From Amphiura filiformis (Eukaryota > Echinodermata > Ophiuroidea > Amphilepidida > Amphiuridae), in assembly GCF_039555335.1 (NCBI RefSeq), contig NC_092641.1, forward strand, positions 34,001,548-34,065,547: DNA of 64,000 bases. The letters are read 5' to 3'. This document shows, one piece after another, positions 24,661 to 38,000 of this stretch (position 1 is its first letter; the number at the start of each line of letters is the position of its first letter). The notes under the pieces were generated by a model. It saw only the letters and a program-made list of their open reading frames with translations, was not told where the DNA came from and did no database searches. The position numbers were made by a program, and so were the translations under genes.

Positions 24661-25921
24661 CGCAAGTTGTGAACTTGACATTCACAGAGGTGCCAGTAGA
24701 GGATACATAGATTATGTCATTAAAAAAGACATAATGTTGTTAACATTAACTTAAGATTATTAGCAAAAGTCTACATGTAACCTTTTTTTGGGACACCTGG
24801 TATGTCAAAAATGGCTATAAAAAGGCAAAGTTTGGAACAAAATAAAGCTTCTTCGACGGAATGAACAGCATGTTTGAACATGTTGAACTTCTTGTGAAAG
24901 TTTGATTTGATAAATTAGCAATTTTAACCTTATTGCTTGGGTGGTCTAAAAGTCAGGATTGCCAGAGCTGTGCTATACAAATTATATAATTACACACCAG
25001 AAGTGTGCTGTACAAATTACAAACAGACAAAACATTTAACAAATTTTTTACCAAAGATAAGAAAATTCAAATTACAGGAGGGGGATGGGGGGACACGGCC
25101 CTATTTTGTCAGATATTTAGGTAGGTCGAAAAGGGCAATGTACAAACTGTAACAAAATATTTTAGGGCCGATACATATTGGCATTGTTTACTTGAACCAT
25201 TGTCAAATTGAACTTTCCCATCAAGGGTAAACATAAGGCTTGATCAGCTAGGTTTCCAGAAATGGTGTGCTCAATATAAGCTCATGCAAAATAGCTGATT
25301 ATTGGAATTTCTTGATTTGAGTTTTGAATTGATGGTTTGATCTTTGATGTTGACTGTTAGTTCTTCTGGTAAATTCTTCCACTCTTTGAAAGACATTCCT
25401 TTGAAGTTTGAAGCTTGATTAATGATTTGTTATGAGATCTGTGAGTGTGATGCGTACAGCTGGGGTGGCGGATTAGTGTTAGGATAGGGATGGTCAGGTA
25501 ACAGTGCCATCATCATCATCCTTCAGCTGCGGAGCATGCGACTACAACTTTTCTTCCAGCTACATCGGTCTTGAGCTATTGCTGATAGTTGACCTTGACT
25601 CAGCAGGCTGTCCATCATATCCCCATAAAGACACTGGAGGTATTTCCAGAACAGTGCTAAGCTTTCTATAAGTTTAAGTTTCTTGGGCATCTTGTGATTT
25701 TGTGGCTTTGCTGAAGTGTACTCCACTTTGAAGATTTCTGAGGGTGGTATATTTATTTATTTAAAAAAGCTGTGTGTAGTTCACAGTTTACATGTTCACT
25801 AAATAGCAATAAACTATTGTTTTATTACTATTATTAAGTAATGTTTTATTAACTTTCAAATGCTTGTATAGGCTTGTATATAGTTGTCTACCCAGTCTTC
25901 CACAACAACTGAAAGTTAACC

Positions 25922-28900
25922 ATGGAGGTAGATGAAAGACTGCGCTACCTGGAGACCAGGATTACATCTTGTTTACGCCCAAGAAATGATGACCTGAAAG
26001 CGTTGTTTTCTAGTGATCAAAACAGGTAGGTGAACTATCATATCTAATCTAAAATGGAGCTGTTGGAATTAAAGGCACTGTCAGTAATTTGCTAAATCAG
26101 CAAATCTAAAAAATCATCTAAAATCAGATCTGTTTAAAGAGAATGGATGTGCTAACATGTATACACTGCAAGTGATAAGATCAAACATCACAGCATAATA
26201 AGGGTACAATGCAATTGAATGGAGCTTCAAATGATTATCAACACTGCCATTTTCACTGGGATCAGTGATAGAGCCTTTAAGTTACTGCTCTGTTTATACA
26301 ATAAGCCTGAGTTGTTAAATTCAAAATTTTTAGTCTGAGCTTTTTTATCCTTGCATCCTTGATGAGTCTTCTAAGATGGAAAGCTCAGGCCACAAACTAA
26401 AAACTTTGAATCTAATTTTTGGCAGGCTGAGAGGGAGGAGGGGGAGGGGCCCAAGCAATTTTTGGCAGGCCAGGGGGGGATCAAGCATTTTTGGCAAGCC
26501 ATTTGAAAATGTTACTCCCCCCTGGCTCACAACTATTGCACAGCCCCTAAAGTGCTTAGCGAATAACAACTTGTCCTTTTTTATCCTATTGTTTCTGAAG
26601 GCATGCATTCTTGGAGTTCTGCAACAATGAAGACATCCGTCGCCTTTTCGTCTATACCACACCACCAAAATCTACCCTTGTGGCTTCCCTAATCCCACCG
26701 ACAGACTTACGAAGTAAAGCCGTGTTCTTCCTAAAAACTAATCAGGCTTCCAAACTAACCAAAGACAACATACGCACAGATGTAGTGTTCACTGATTGTG
26801 ATACTGCAGCACTTAATCAACTTGATCTGTTAGTCAGAGAGGTAAGTGTGTTATAGGAACAGTGGTATGATTCTCTTACTAGGCCTACCAATCAACCAGG
26901 CTTACAAACTAACGAAGGACAACATAAAATGCACAGATCTGGTATTCACTAGTTGTGATACTACAGCACTGAGTTAGCTCAAACGGATCTGTTGTGTTAG
27001 ACACAGAAGTTAACTTTGTTAAATGCACCAATATGCGTAGACTATGCAAAAATACAATATAGGCCCTAATGCTGGAACAAGAACTTGTTGTGACATATTT
27101 GCTATATTTTCTATAGGTGTACCTACCACTGCTGTGCACTGATGGCCTACAGACTTACAGCGGTGTCAGTGCTGACAAACTCATGGATATTTTGCATCGG
27201 ATGACTGGTAATGTAGAAGTAACCAGTGGAAATGTGGAGGTACGTAATAAAACAGCACAAAGTAACAAATCAGCAATCACACAGCCATATCAGTATCATG
27301 GTCATGCATGTTTACTTTGATTAAGCATTGATTAATTTCTGCATTGTGGCCACATGAAAACACATCTAGTGTGACAGGTCATAGCCATCTGCAGTTAGCA
27401 AGGCCAACATTGATATCACACAGCGGGACCCGATCACAGCTATCTCTGCTAGACTGTGGTCCATTTATGCTCTCACACCCAATAGAATTCTTAATTTGGC
27501 ATTGAAAATGGTTTGTTAATGAACATGCAGTTCATCTTCATTGTATTCAATACGTCTGTTTGAGGAAACGTTTCCCCTAGTGTTGGGCGACGAAGTCGAC
27601 TTCAGTCGGAGTCGCGACTGTTAAGAACAGTCGGCGACTCGACTTCTTCTATTGTCAAAGTCGACTTTTTACCAGCTTATAAAATGCTTATTTTGTGCTG
27701 TAAAAAATCTCCACTGCCTTCAAAAACAAAAAAGAAAAATGCTCAGAATCATCTAACTATCGTAGAATTTGTTGATATTTATTAGTTTTCTGTACTTACA
27801 TACTTTGTACTTAAGTGATAAACCGCAGTGCATTTTTATTGGCTTCAAAAAACCTGTCGGAAAACCCCACTGTTTAAGCACGTACGTCATTGTTATTGAC
27901 ATTGCGTTGTTTATTCCCCTCCCTCCGTGTATTGCTCTTCTTGTATAGCACTATCTCTAACATGTGGAGATACAGTCGGGAGTAGTGTTATTTCCTTCAA
28001 AATCGTGTTCATTTACATCAAACATTGATAGCGCATGCTGCCATGTGCAGGCGCTGTAAGCTTCCGATAGGGGTGTGTTTGGACAATATGAAGAATGGAC
28101 TACAAATCAACAGAATGTTTCACGGATGTTATAGTTTGGTTTACATGTTGTCGATGTCTTCATCGATTTATTTAATTAAATAGTTTCATATTTTATTCAC
28201 ATTTCAAAATGTACATTATTATTGTTTAATAATAATATTAAAATCATGTAGTACCCCTCCCCTCTGACTCAATGGAATATCCCCGATCCGAGTGGACGGC
28301 CTGCCTTTGAAATTAGGAAACCCGTTACGATGAGTGACGTCAGCGCCGGCCATGTGATTTATTCATCGTGTTTTTAATGTACAATAACAACTTGCGGCGT
28401 TTGTGCAGTGGCCATGAGATTTACCCAGCTTCAGAACTGGATATTTTTATGAAGTTGAACGGGAAATGATTTTTTGGATCTCCGATCAAAGTGTAGGGAT
28501 TCGGTAACTTCATACTGCTGTGCATGTAAGCTTAACCATTAATTTTTATACAAGTTAGGTCACCAAAACATTGCGTATGCATAGTTTTCATGTCAATTTA
28601 CAACAATCCAGATTCCGAAATTGTTTATCCGCCAAAGTCGCCGACTCAGTGGAAGTCGCGACTTTCAAGCTACTGACTAGTCGACTCCAGAAAAGTGCAT
28701 GTCGCCCAACGCTAGTTTCCCCTACATATCACAATTTAATGAATAGAGTCTAAAGCTTGGAAGAAATGGAAAAATAATTTCAAAAAACGAATATTTGAAA
28801 AAATGAATGAAATATGATATAAAAAAAGGTTGATATAACAACACCCTTATAGGCATGATAAAAGCTTAACTTTTCTGTGTTTTATTTTCCTCTACAGGGT

Positions 28901-29023
28901 CAAATCATGCTTCCTCTTCCTTCCATAGAGGTTCTAGCAGAAGCAGCCACCCTGCAAACCAGAAGATCAGCTGTCATTCATGTCCTAGAGTCATCAGTAA
29001 TAGGCTGGATTAAACAAATCAAG
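25922..29023 (+). CDS. Dynein exons 1-4: extreme N terminus
   Basis: Exons are 25922-26025, 26601-26841, 27117-27239 and 28898-29023. The start MEVDERLRYLETRI follows CCATGG, a good initiation context, and resembles the DxRLxYLE start of outer-arm beta-type heavy chains. Exon 2 gives VFFLKT and LTKDNI, and ends LDLLVRE. Exon 3 continues VYLPLL, and exon 4 gives GQIMLPLPS then ESSVIGWIKQIK, the first strong DHC_N1 motif. Exon 1 ends in phase 2 and the rest in phase 0. Intron 2 holds a decayed copy of exon 2, and intron 3 a hAT-like element. Confidence 0.88.
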
Positions 29024-32000
29024 GTTTGACATACAATTCCCTGGCTTCTACATGTAAACAGCCCAAAGATGGGATAAAGTTTTGGCAATAACTTGTACAC
29101 ATACAGTATTAAAGAGTTACTTAAATAGCTGTTGGAAACTGGTTTTCCACAACAGTAAGCTGCGTAATGAGATTTTACAAGCATCATGAGTATTGAATCA
29201 TTACAGAATTTTGTTCAGAAGCAAACAAGCACATAAAGTGTTGTGACAAGTAATTATAGACCATAGTGGAAGAAGTGTTGATGTTCAATTTTTATGTTAC
29301 CATGGATATGTTTTTTATTTGATACATGTCAAAGAAATGAAGAGCTTATTTCCAAACCGTGTTAAGTCCACAAACCCATGTATCTGATTTCCCTGTGCAA
29401 TATTGCAATGCTATAGGTATTATAGTTTCAAAGCAAACGCACAGTAACAATACTGTGTGGCCTTTGTTTCCCAAATGAGAACAATATAGTCTGTATATTG
29501 TTATGCAGCATTGTATGGTAAATAATAGCTTGTAGAGGGTACAACTCATTGTTCAGGACTTCAACCGGCCCTATATTTCCTATAATTCCTATATTTTTGA
29601 ACTTTTCCTATATTTCCCTATATAGTTGTAAAATGCCCTATAATTCCTATATTTATTTTATCAAAATTTACGTATTTGTTTTTACATGCACTGATTGACC
29701 AAATCATTATTTCTGCTTTATAATATTGTGTCCCAATGAAGACAACTGAAGGACTGTGTGCTCTTTTGTATTTTGGCTTTAAAGTAATAGCACTGATCAA
29801 ATTAGTTTACATGTAACTTAATTCATTATTATTTATGAAATATTTAATTGATATGAAGTTTTGAAATACCACATAACTTGGTGTATACATGTAGGTGGAG
29901 AAATATAATTTACTGACAATTTGTTTTCAAAAATCACTATGAGTTTAATTGACATTCACATCAAATTCTTATTCAGTTTGTGTCTTGTCAAGAATACACA
30001 CAATTTGATTGGTTTCACATCTCTGGTTTCAGCTATACCTTTATGACACGCTAGTGCATAGATTGTAGTCGCAGTACGCACACTGCGACATGATAGGATC
30101 TCTAGTAAAGACTAGTATCAATAAACGCACATAAAGAAAATAACACATTCAAAGTACTTAATAAAATGAAGATTTGATTGCGATATCCAACAAAAGTCTA
30201 ATTGTTACCTACAAAATACTGAAATGTTACTTACGAATACAGCATAATACATGATATTGTGTAATGAAGTGTCCCTACCAATGAAAATTAATTGTCAAAA
30301 ACTTTAATTGGTACCCCCGGACAATATTATTGGCCATATACGGCTAGCATTTTCCTGACACCCTGTGGTCTACAATACACGAAAAAAGCATAAATGGGAA
30401 TATACCATTTGTTTTAGATTGATTAGTATTGCGATAATGAAAGCATCCTAGTGGTATTTGTAAGTAACATTGGGTTATGATGTCACATTTACTATCACAC
30501 GTCCTGGATTTATTTTTCAAGATTAGTAATGGCACTTTTGGTTCCTATAAGGCCAACATGCCTTCAATCAATGGGCAAAAGGAAAAAATCATGGACTTTT
30601 ATTTTTGGCCTGTGTACACTTTTGGTTGGATTCGACCGTATACAAGTACGGTCTTACTTTTCTGGGAAACAAAAACAATTTAATTTTTATCCAAATTTGA
30701 GCACGGAACACATTTATCCCCAATTCATTGCACATGATCATAGGCTTGACATAAAGAATTTCATCAGATCAAGACCAATCAAAACTTCCGTTTTCTGGAC
30801 GTTTCATCAACCATTGGTTGACTTCATCAGCAGGAATGCTGCTTTGACACAGGGGCTGATGCTGCTCCAACTTATAGAGTTGCCAGTTCAAATATCACAC
30901 AGCACTTCAAAACAGCAATACTGCTGATGGAGTCAAACGATGGTTGATGAAACGTCCAGAAAACATAAGTTTTGATAAGATAAAGAATGTCATGGATAAT
31001 CTATAGGCCTGATGAATTTATCAAAGAATGGCTGAGGGGAAATGGAGGAGGCCATTACCTGTGGAAGTAATGTCCGCATTAGTAAGAAGATACTGGTAAA
31101 TACAGTAAATATGGGTAAAATATGTCGATAAAAATCCTCTATTCTACATACATATCCATCATTTGCCCTATATTTTAACTATATTTTTCCTAAAATTTTC
31201 CTATATTATCCCTATATTTTTTCCAAAAATGGTCCTATATTATCCCTATATTTTTGCAAGAGTTGAGTTGAAGCCCTGCATTGTTGCTAATGTCAAACTT
31301 GTCAAGGTAATTGTGATTGTATCACACAGGTACATGAGACACATGGGGTTGTGGACTTAAAGGCCGCTATAAATATCTGGAAAACACATTAAGGTGGCTG
31401 TGTACTCTCAGACATGTATGTAGTAAAAGTGCAATAACTTTGTAATTATTCGCGCAAAACATATAAAAGTATACATTTTTATGAAGGCAAGACATCAATA
31501 AATCTTAATATAAATAGTGATAGGCTGTATAAGGGTGTAGTTGCAAACAGCTTAGGGTACCAGCTTATTTGATGCAGCTTGTTGTTCTGAGTAATTTGAC
31601 ACCAATTTTATTGAAATCTGCCAAAAATTGAGACAGTGCGGGCCAAATAACGACACACAAGGGGGGGGGCAGATTTGACCTTTATTTTCTAGTTTTAAGG
31701 GAATTTTATCACATTAAGGATTATGTAATGCATTTTTGGTATCTAATTACATAGTTTTAGGTACAGGAAAGTCATTTATGCATTTTGTGTCAAATTAAAC
31801 TTTTTAGTGTCCTTAAAATTAACAGTTTTGGGTAAAATTAGGCAGTGAGGGCGCTTTACCTTTTAGCGACCACTTTCGCAACCATTTTTGATTTGTAAGT
31901 TAATCATACTAGAGATAATCATCCATCATCCATATTCTGAAATTTTCAGCCATTTATCACATTTGGTGTGGCCGTGGCGCTAGTTTTTAATACAGGGATA

Positions 32001-35000
32001 ACCTGCCCATAGCAATATACAGGGGTCAACGACCTTTGTATCACATGTAAGTCAATGGAAGCGTCTCTACACATTTTCAAATGGGTACCACGCACAAGTG
32101 AAATAAGGTTCGGAGTTCAAATTTGGACAGATGCTATTATTTATCAGTAGCTTTGATTTGATAATAAGAAATGATAAAATTTTAGTAGGGGGATAAACGT
32201 AACCGCTATTAGGCTGAACAGCGCCCTCACATCCTAAATTGGCTCTTAAACTTGCATCAAAACATACGATTTGTGTAAAAATTGCGTAAATATATCCAGG
32301 GGACCCAAAATCATGTAAATAATCATTAGAATCCAACAAACAGCAAAGAAAACACCCATAATTGTCAAAATAGTGAAAAATAGGGGGGGTCCCAAGAAAT
32401 CCCCCTTATGCGTAGTTTTTTGGCCCGCACTGTCTCATTTTTCAACCGATTTTTTTTTAAAAGGTGTCAAAATGCTCAGGAGGATTAGCTGCTTCAATTC
32501 AGCTGGTACCCTAAGCTTTTTGAAACATCACCCTTTTTTTTGGGCTGTACAGCCTATCACTAATATAAATACAGATTTGGGGTAAAAACAACAATTATGA
32601 AGAAAATCACAAAAAAGTGAGTTTTTGGCAATATTTGTTAGGTACATCATAACAAAAAAACACTCTTTCCAAAATATTTTATTTTGTTTTTAGCTCAATC
32701 TTGAGGCTCCATTCCAAAAACTTTATTTTTATTTTTTTGATATTGCCCTTATTTTTTGAGATATTGACCATATAAGGCATCAAAATGAACTTTTTAAAAT
32801 TCAAAAACGCCTATTTGCACAAAATGATGCCCAAAATCGGAAATAGACCAAAATATAAAAAAGTGAGAAAACTGTTTTTTTGAGTCGATCATGCTTTTTA
32901 CGATGATCATATTTGCTTACCTATAGATGCTGTATTTATTGAGTTATCGTGTACCTAAATCGTCATTTTACCGAGAAAATGAACATTGAAATAATGGCCG
33001 TTGAAGTTTAAAGTGGTCACATTTTGCACTTTCATCGAATCTCACAGGAGAATGCGACAGTTTTCGCTTTTTGTAACTTATATTACGTGAACATCGGGTA
33101 AATCCACAGCCCCTTGAGAAGTTTGAGCGAAATCCATTCATAACTTGATATTTAAATCGGGGAAAGAACTTGAAAAAACCCCACATTTTATCAGCTAAAA
33201 CGGAGCCATTTGACCGATAGGTTTTTGTGAAATCAGTGCTTCCGTGGTGTTTCCATAAGATGCGCCACGCATGTAGATAAGCGTCGCGATTTGTGCGTTA
33301 ACAAATTGCGCGACACGCAACGCGATGAGTTGTTGCGGCGTGTACCTTGCTGGTACAACAAAGATTTTCTTTCCTTTTCAATTTCAAACACGAGTGGAAT
33401 AGTGAAATAAAATCCTTAAAATATTGCAGTTGGAGTTTACAAAATTTTTATATTCCTTGTATTTATAAAAAACATAACAAGGTACAAACATATCATAAAA
33501 ACTCAATTTTGAGAAAGAAACAATGGCTAGAGTACACAGCCGCGTTAAGTTGGGAGCTGTACAAAGTTAGGTGGTATAGAGGTGAACATTGACTTGATTA
33601 TATTTTAAGCCTACTTAATTGGGTTGTCCTTGAAAGTTTGCCTGGTCAACTGGATCCCCCTTTAACACGGTTTGGAAATAAGCTCTTCAAATGTTGATTA
33701 AATTCATCATGATTTAATTCATAATTCCATGAATTTTAACAAGATATTTGAAACAAACTGACACATGGCAGTCATAGCACCTGAGCTACAATCATTTGTG
33801 TACATCCATATCAAAAGGAAGCATTTGTCAGCTGCTACATGTGTCTCATTTCACATAATAGCTAGGAATAAATACCAGACTCATTTCAAGTGGAGGTCAC
33901 TTCAAGTCAAATGGTTTAGGAATACAGAGAACATTCCTTAACCATGTGACTTGGGGATGATTTGAAGTGACCTCCACTTGAGATGAATCTGGTATTTATT
34001 CCTAGCAATTATGTGAAATGAGACACATGTAGCAGCCAACAAGTGCATTGTTTTGATATGGATGTACACATTTAAGGTTATCCACATTTTGAATTACCCA
34101 AGTAAATTCACTACTAAGTAAAATGTCTTTCCTTCCTTCAGCTTTTACTCAAGCATGATCCTTTAATGGACCTCAGAATGACATACGGCAAGAGACCAAC
34201 ACCACTTGATGAGGTCAACATGTGGAAGAAACGTCAGCAGCTGCTGTCTTCTGTGAACAACCAACTGGACTCCACTGTAGCCAGCGATATATTGCTCAAT
34301 CTGGATGAGGCAAACAGCACATACTCACATTCCTTTCATAATGTTAGGAAAGAGATCACACAGGTAGGGTTTCTTCAATTCATTTAATAGTATTAAAGGG
34401 CAAAGATATTGAATTAGTAGAACTTGGACTCTGTATAGCCACATTGCCTATTTTGAACAGTCTGTAATTTAGATGAAGTGCAATTTGAGCAACATTTTTG
34501 ATACAATCACCCATTGCATTTGGCTGTGTTTACTTTCAAACTTCATTGCTTTACACAGTGTCATGCTTCATTGATTTTTACTATAGGCAAAATGTATAAT
34601 TCTCGATCACGAAAGGTCGTACTTTTGTGCAACAACACAATCGCTCTTCCTCAGACCGTGATAGGTCAATTCTCAAAAGATGTGCTTGCTCAGTAAGCTT
34701 GTGGTCTGGCGTAGTACGCTCAACGCAAATATCTGTGCTTACCCAAGTTGGCTCTCATGATCGAGAATTAGATATTTTGCCTATAGATTTCTTGGGACTC
34801 TAGCCTCAAATGTGAAGCTATCGGTGAGCAAATCTGAACCTTGACTTCTCAAGCAAATTATAATACACTACATAGGTAAACATGAAATCACTTTAACTAC
34901 ACAATACTTTTCTTTCCCTTATTTAGGCTCATGCGGAGACCAATGAGAATCTACGTTTCCTGGGTACCTTGTTGCCATGGTTTGAGAAGCTTCATCAAGC

Positions 35001-38000
35001 CACATATCCAGAGGAGATGTTGAGGGTGTTTCCTCCTCTCATTCATACCATGTTGTTGGTCTGGTCTCATTCAAGGTTGGTATTTTATCAAACAAACATT
35101 ATTAAGTCCATTTGGCTTCCTGGAAGCAGTAATGTCACTACTTTACAGCAGTTACTTTGCAAGTGTACAGATGCACTGCCTTTGATGGCATGTGTAAACA
35201 CACCAGTTCTTTGAGTCAATGGATGTGATTTAATACTGCACTCATTGCAGCACAGATCAACATCACTGCCTTGAGGAAGCTGAATAGAACCTTTAAATCT
35301 AGTTCCTTTATAGCACCAGCTTTTAATCTTATTTTATTTCAGCTATAATGGAGGAGATAGAGAAGTCCTTATGGATGATTATGAAAAGTAGTTTTCCCAA
35401 ATGATGAACACAGGCACAAACCCTTACCTTTACTATGTTGAACAAAATATTGGAATGCAGTTAATTGGTTTCCCTTAGTATTACTAACTGGACTCTTCTT
35501 CTAGTACTTTTTAATATTGCTAAATCATAAAATTAACTCATTTAAGCAGTCAAGAATCAAGATGCAGGGAGTTGCATGGCATACTGGTTAAGGTCTGTAC
35601 CTTTGGAGCAAGAGTTCCTGGGTTCAAAATATCATCAGGACAAAAAAAATCTAATAAAATCCACTCTTATTGTGGCGTATCTGCAAAAAGCGGGTCAGAT
35701 GACCCATGATAAAGACCTTCTTACAGTTGGTTCTAATCAGGGTAACACCTGATCGTCAGCTACACTTGCCTGTCCTGTAAAAATGCCCAGCCTGATATCT
35801 AGGGCGACCATCTTCACCATGTCACTTGGCCTGGGTGAAGATTTGTCAGCATTATCTCCCTAATATGCTTGACATAACAAAATTGATAGCTGCAATCTGG
35901 TTTTCTACTTCTGTTTATTGTAGATACTACCATCAGATGGATAAGTTTCATAATCTGCTGGAATTGGTGTCAAATGAGGTGGTCATCAGAGCCCAGAGTC
36001 TTGTTGGAGAAAATATCCTGAATAACACAATACAGGTATGTCATAGGGTATCAAGTCTTATGTGAAAGGAAAATGTACAGCCATGAATTCCATACTTTGA
36101 TATATCAGAATGTGATGGGTTATCAAGTGTCAAAATCACATGGTTATAATCAGTAATAAAAATATAAAAACAAATCTAAATAGGTAGTCCTATGACATAT
36201 TTTGTTTCTAAAAGGTAATAAAACAACCTATGAAAGAGATACTTACTTAGAGCTTCCAGAAAATATGAGAAAAGACGTTTTTATTGCGGTTTCATCTGCT
36301 TTATTTATGTCATTGCATAGCTCATTCATGAGGATTTTGTGTTAAGAGTGGTGCTTCTCATAATGTAGTTTTCTCAAATAAAGAAAGTCCGCAGTCATAT
36401 AACCCGTTCTCCACCAAAACCTGATCTTGTAAAGACAATTTGATTGAAAAGGTCGTGGTGTGCAGAATCTTGTTAGCTGCAATTTGATACCAACTTTGTT
36501 ACCAAAAACTCTAAATTCACAGAGATTGATACCAGTTTATGAAATTTGGTGTATTATCAAAAGTTGCAAATTAAAAACGGACCACGCAGACCTGTAGAGG
36601 TGAAGGCAGAGCGCAACCATTGACATAGCCCGAAACAACCGCTAGGTCATATCGATCGCATCGTGCCCTAGTATTCATCAGAAAAGCACTGCAGTAATCC
36701 ATGCGTTTTAAATCAACAATAGAATAAACCGCGCACTTGGGATAGTACACATGGGCCCATCGTGGGCAAGCAAGCTTGACCATATTGCCACGCTAAGCAA
36801 TTTTGACCGCGTGCTTCGTTTTGATTTGCAACTTTTGAAAATGTACCAAATGCCATAAACTGGTATCAATCTTTGTCACTTTTGAGTGTTTGGTAGCAAG
36901 TGTGGTATCAAATTGGAGCTAACAAGATTCTGCACACGACCGTATCAATCAAATTGTCATAACAAGATCAGGTTTTGGTGTAGGACAGTTTACATGACTG
37001 CGGACTTTCTTTATTTGAGCAGTTTACATTATACATAGTATACCATGGAAGAACATACCACAGAAGATTTAAGTTGTGAATACTCTCAATCATCTGGGAA
37101 TCATAAACGAGAGATAAAATTAACACTAGTCAACCAGATAAACATACCTTGGAGCAACCAACATGGGGCCAGAACCACTGAATTTCACCTAGGTTGTGAT
37201 ATTAAATACCTTGTCATCAGGAGTCAAGGTGTTTAACATCACAACCCAGCTGAAGGTCAGTGGTTCTGGCCGCAACGTTGGTTGCTCCAAGGTATGTTTA
37301 TCTGGTTGACTAGAGTTAATCTTATCTCTCGATACCACAGAAGAATTAAAAAATTTACTCTATTACCAGACATGGAAGACTTAATATAAATTGTATTACT
37401 TTCTTTCAGTCCTATGCTGGTCTCAAAGATGCCTTGAGAGTAAGTGCTGCTTACAGGGGTACTTACTTAGACATGAAAGACACAGCAGATGATATCAACA
37501 CAGAAAAAGTCTCAGAGACAGCTGAAGCCATGTAAGTAATGGCACATTTGAGATAGCCAAATTGAGATCACCAGGGGTACAGTTCATTCTTGGAAACAAC
37601 TGCTGCTTTATTTGCTGCTATATCTAAATAACACTATGGAGGAGTATATCTGACCATGTGGGGACAGTTGATCATTTAATATGTGCATTTATGATACAGA
37701 GTGTCTCCCAACAGTTTCATAAAGAAAAATGAACAGAAAGTTAAAAAGAACAAAATTCCAATTGGAAATCGAAGACCCTGTATAACATCTGAAGAATATC
37801 TGGGCAATGTAAAGTGTTTTAAGGAATGTTGGCAGCAAACCAAGTACATGAGCTATCAGGTGGTACCTTTTATGTGGATTTATTTGAAATTTATATGTAC
37901 CTTTTCGGCCCACCCATTATCTTAATTCTTAAGGTTTAAGATTCTGTGAAATATAAAAACAATGAAACATTAATTATATTCCCTAATTTAAAATTAAAGT

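Larger units (their letters stand above)
22132..25921. other. Upstream region of the dynein gene, no exon seen
   Basis: Contents seen: AGAGC/GAGCAG purine-rich simple repeat at about 22428-22502, a half copy of a foldback family at 24447-24660 (full copy at 36373-37020), and a short degenerate duplication near 24113-24190 (AATGGGATTAAAATCATCCATG twice, about 42 bp apart). The promoter and any 5' untranslated exons of the dynein gene should lie here or just before 25922, but no TATA-like or initiator element can be assigned with confidence. Confidence 0.45.

Noticed and set aside
30529..30927. 132-residue ORF in intron 4
   Set aside because: It lies inside a non-autonomous transposon, partly in a hairpin arm, and shows no domain.
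37709..37860. Open, lysine-rich stretch in intron 8 (SFIKKNEQKVKKNK...) with an AG before it and CAG|GTGG after it
   Set aside because: Inserting it after exon 8 ends in phase 0, and exon 9 then reads into a stop within about 12 codons. The direct exon 8 to 9 join keeps frame. It could be an unproductive cassette exon, but nothing supports that.
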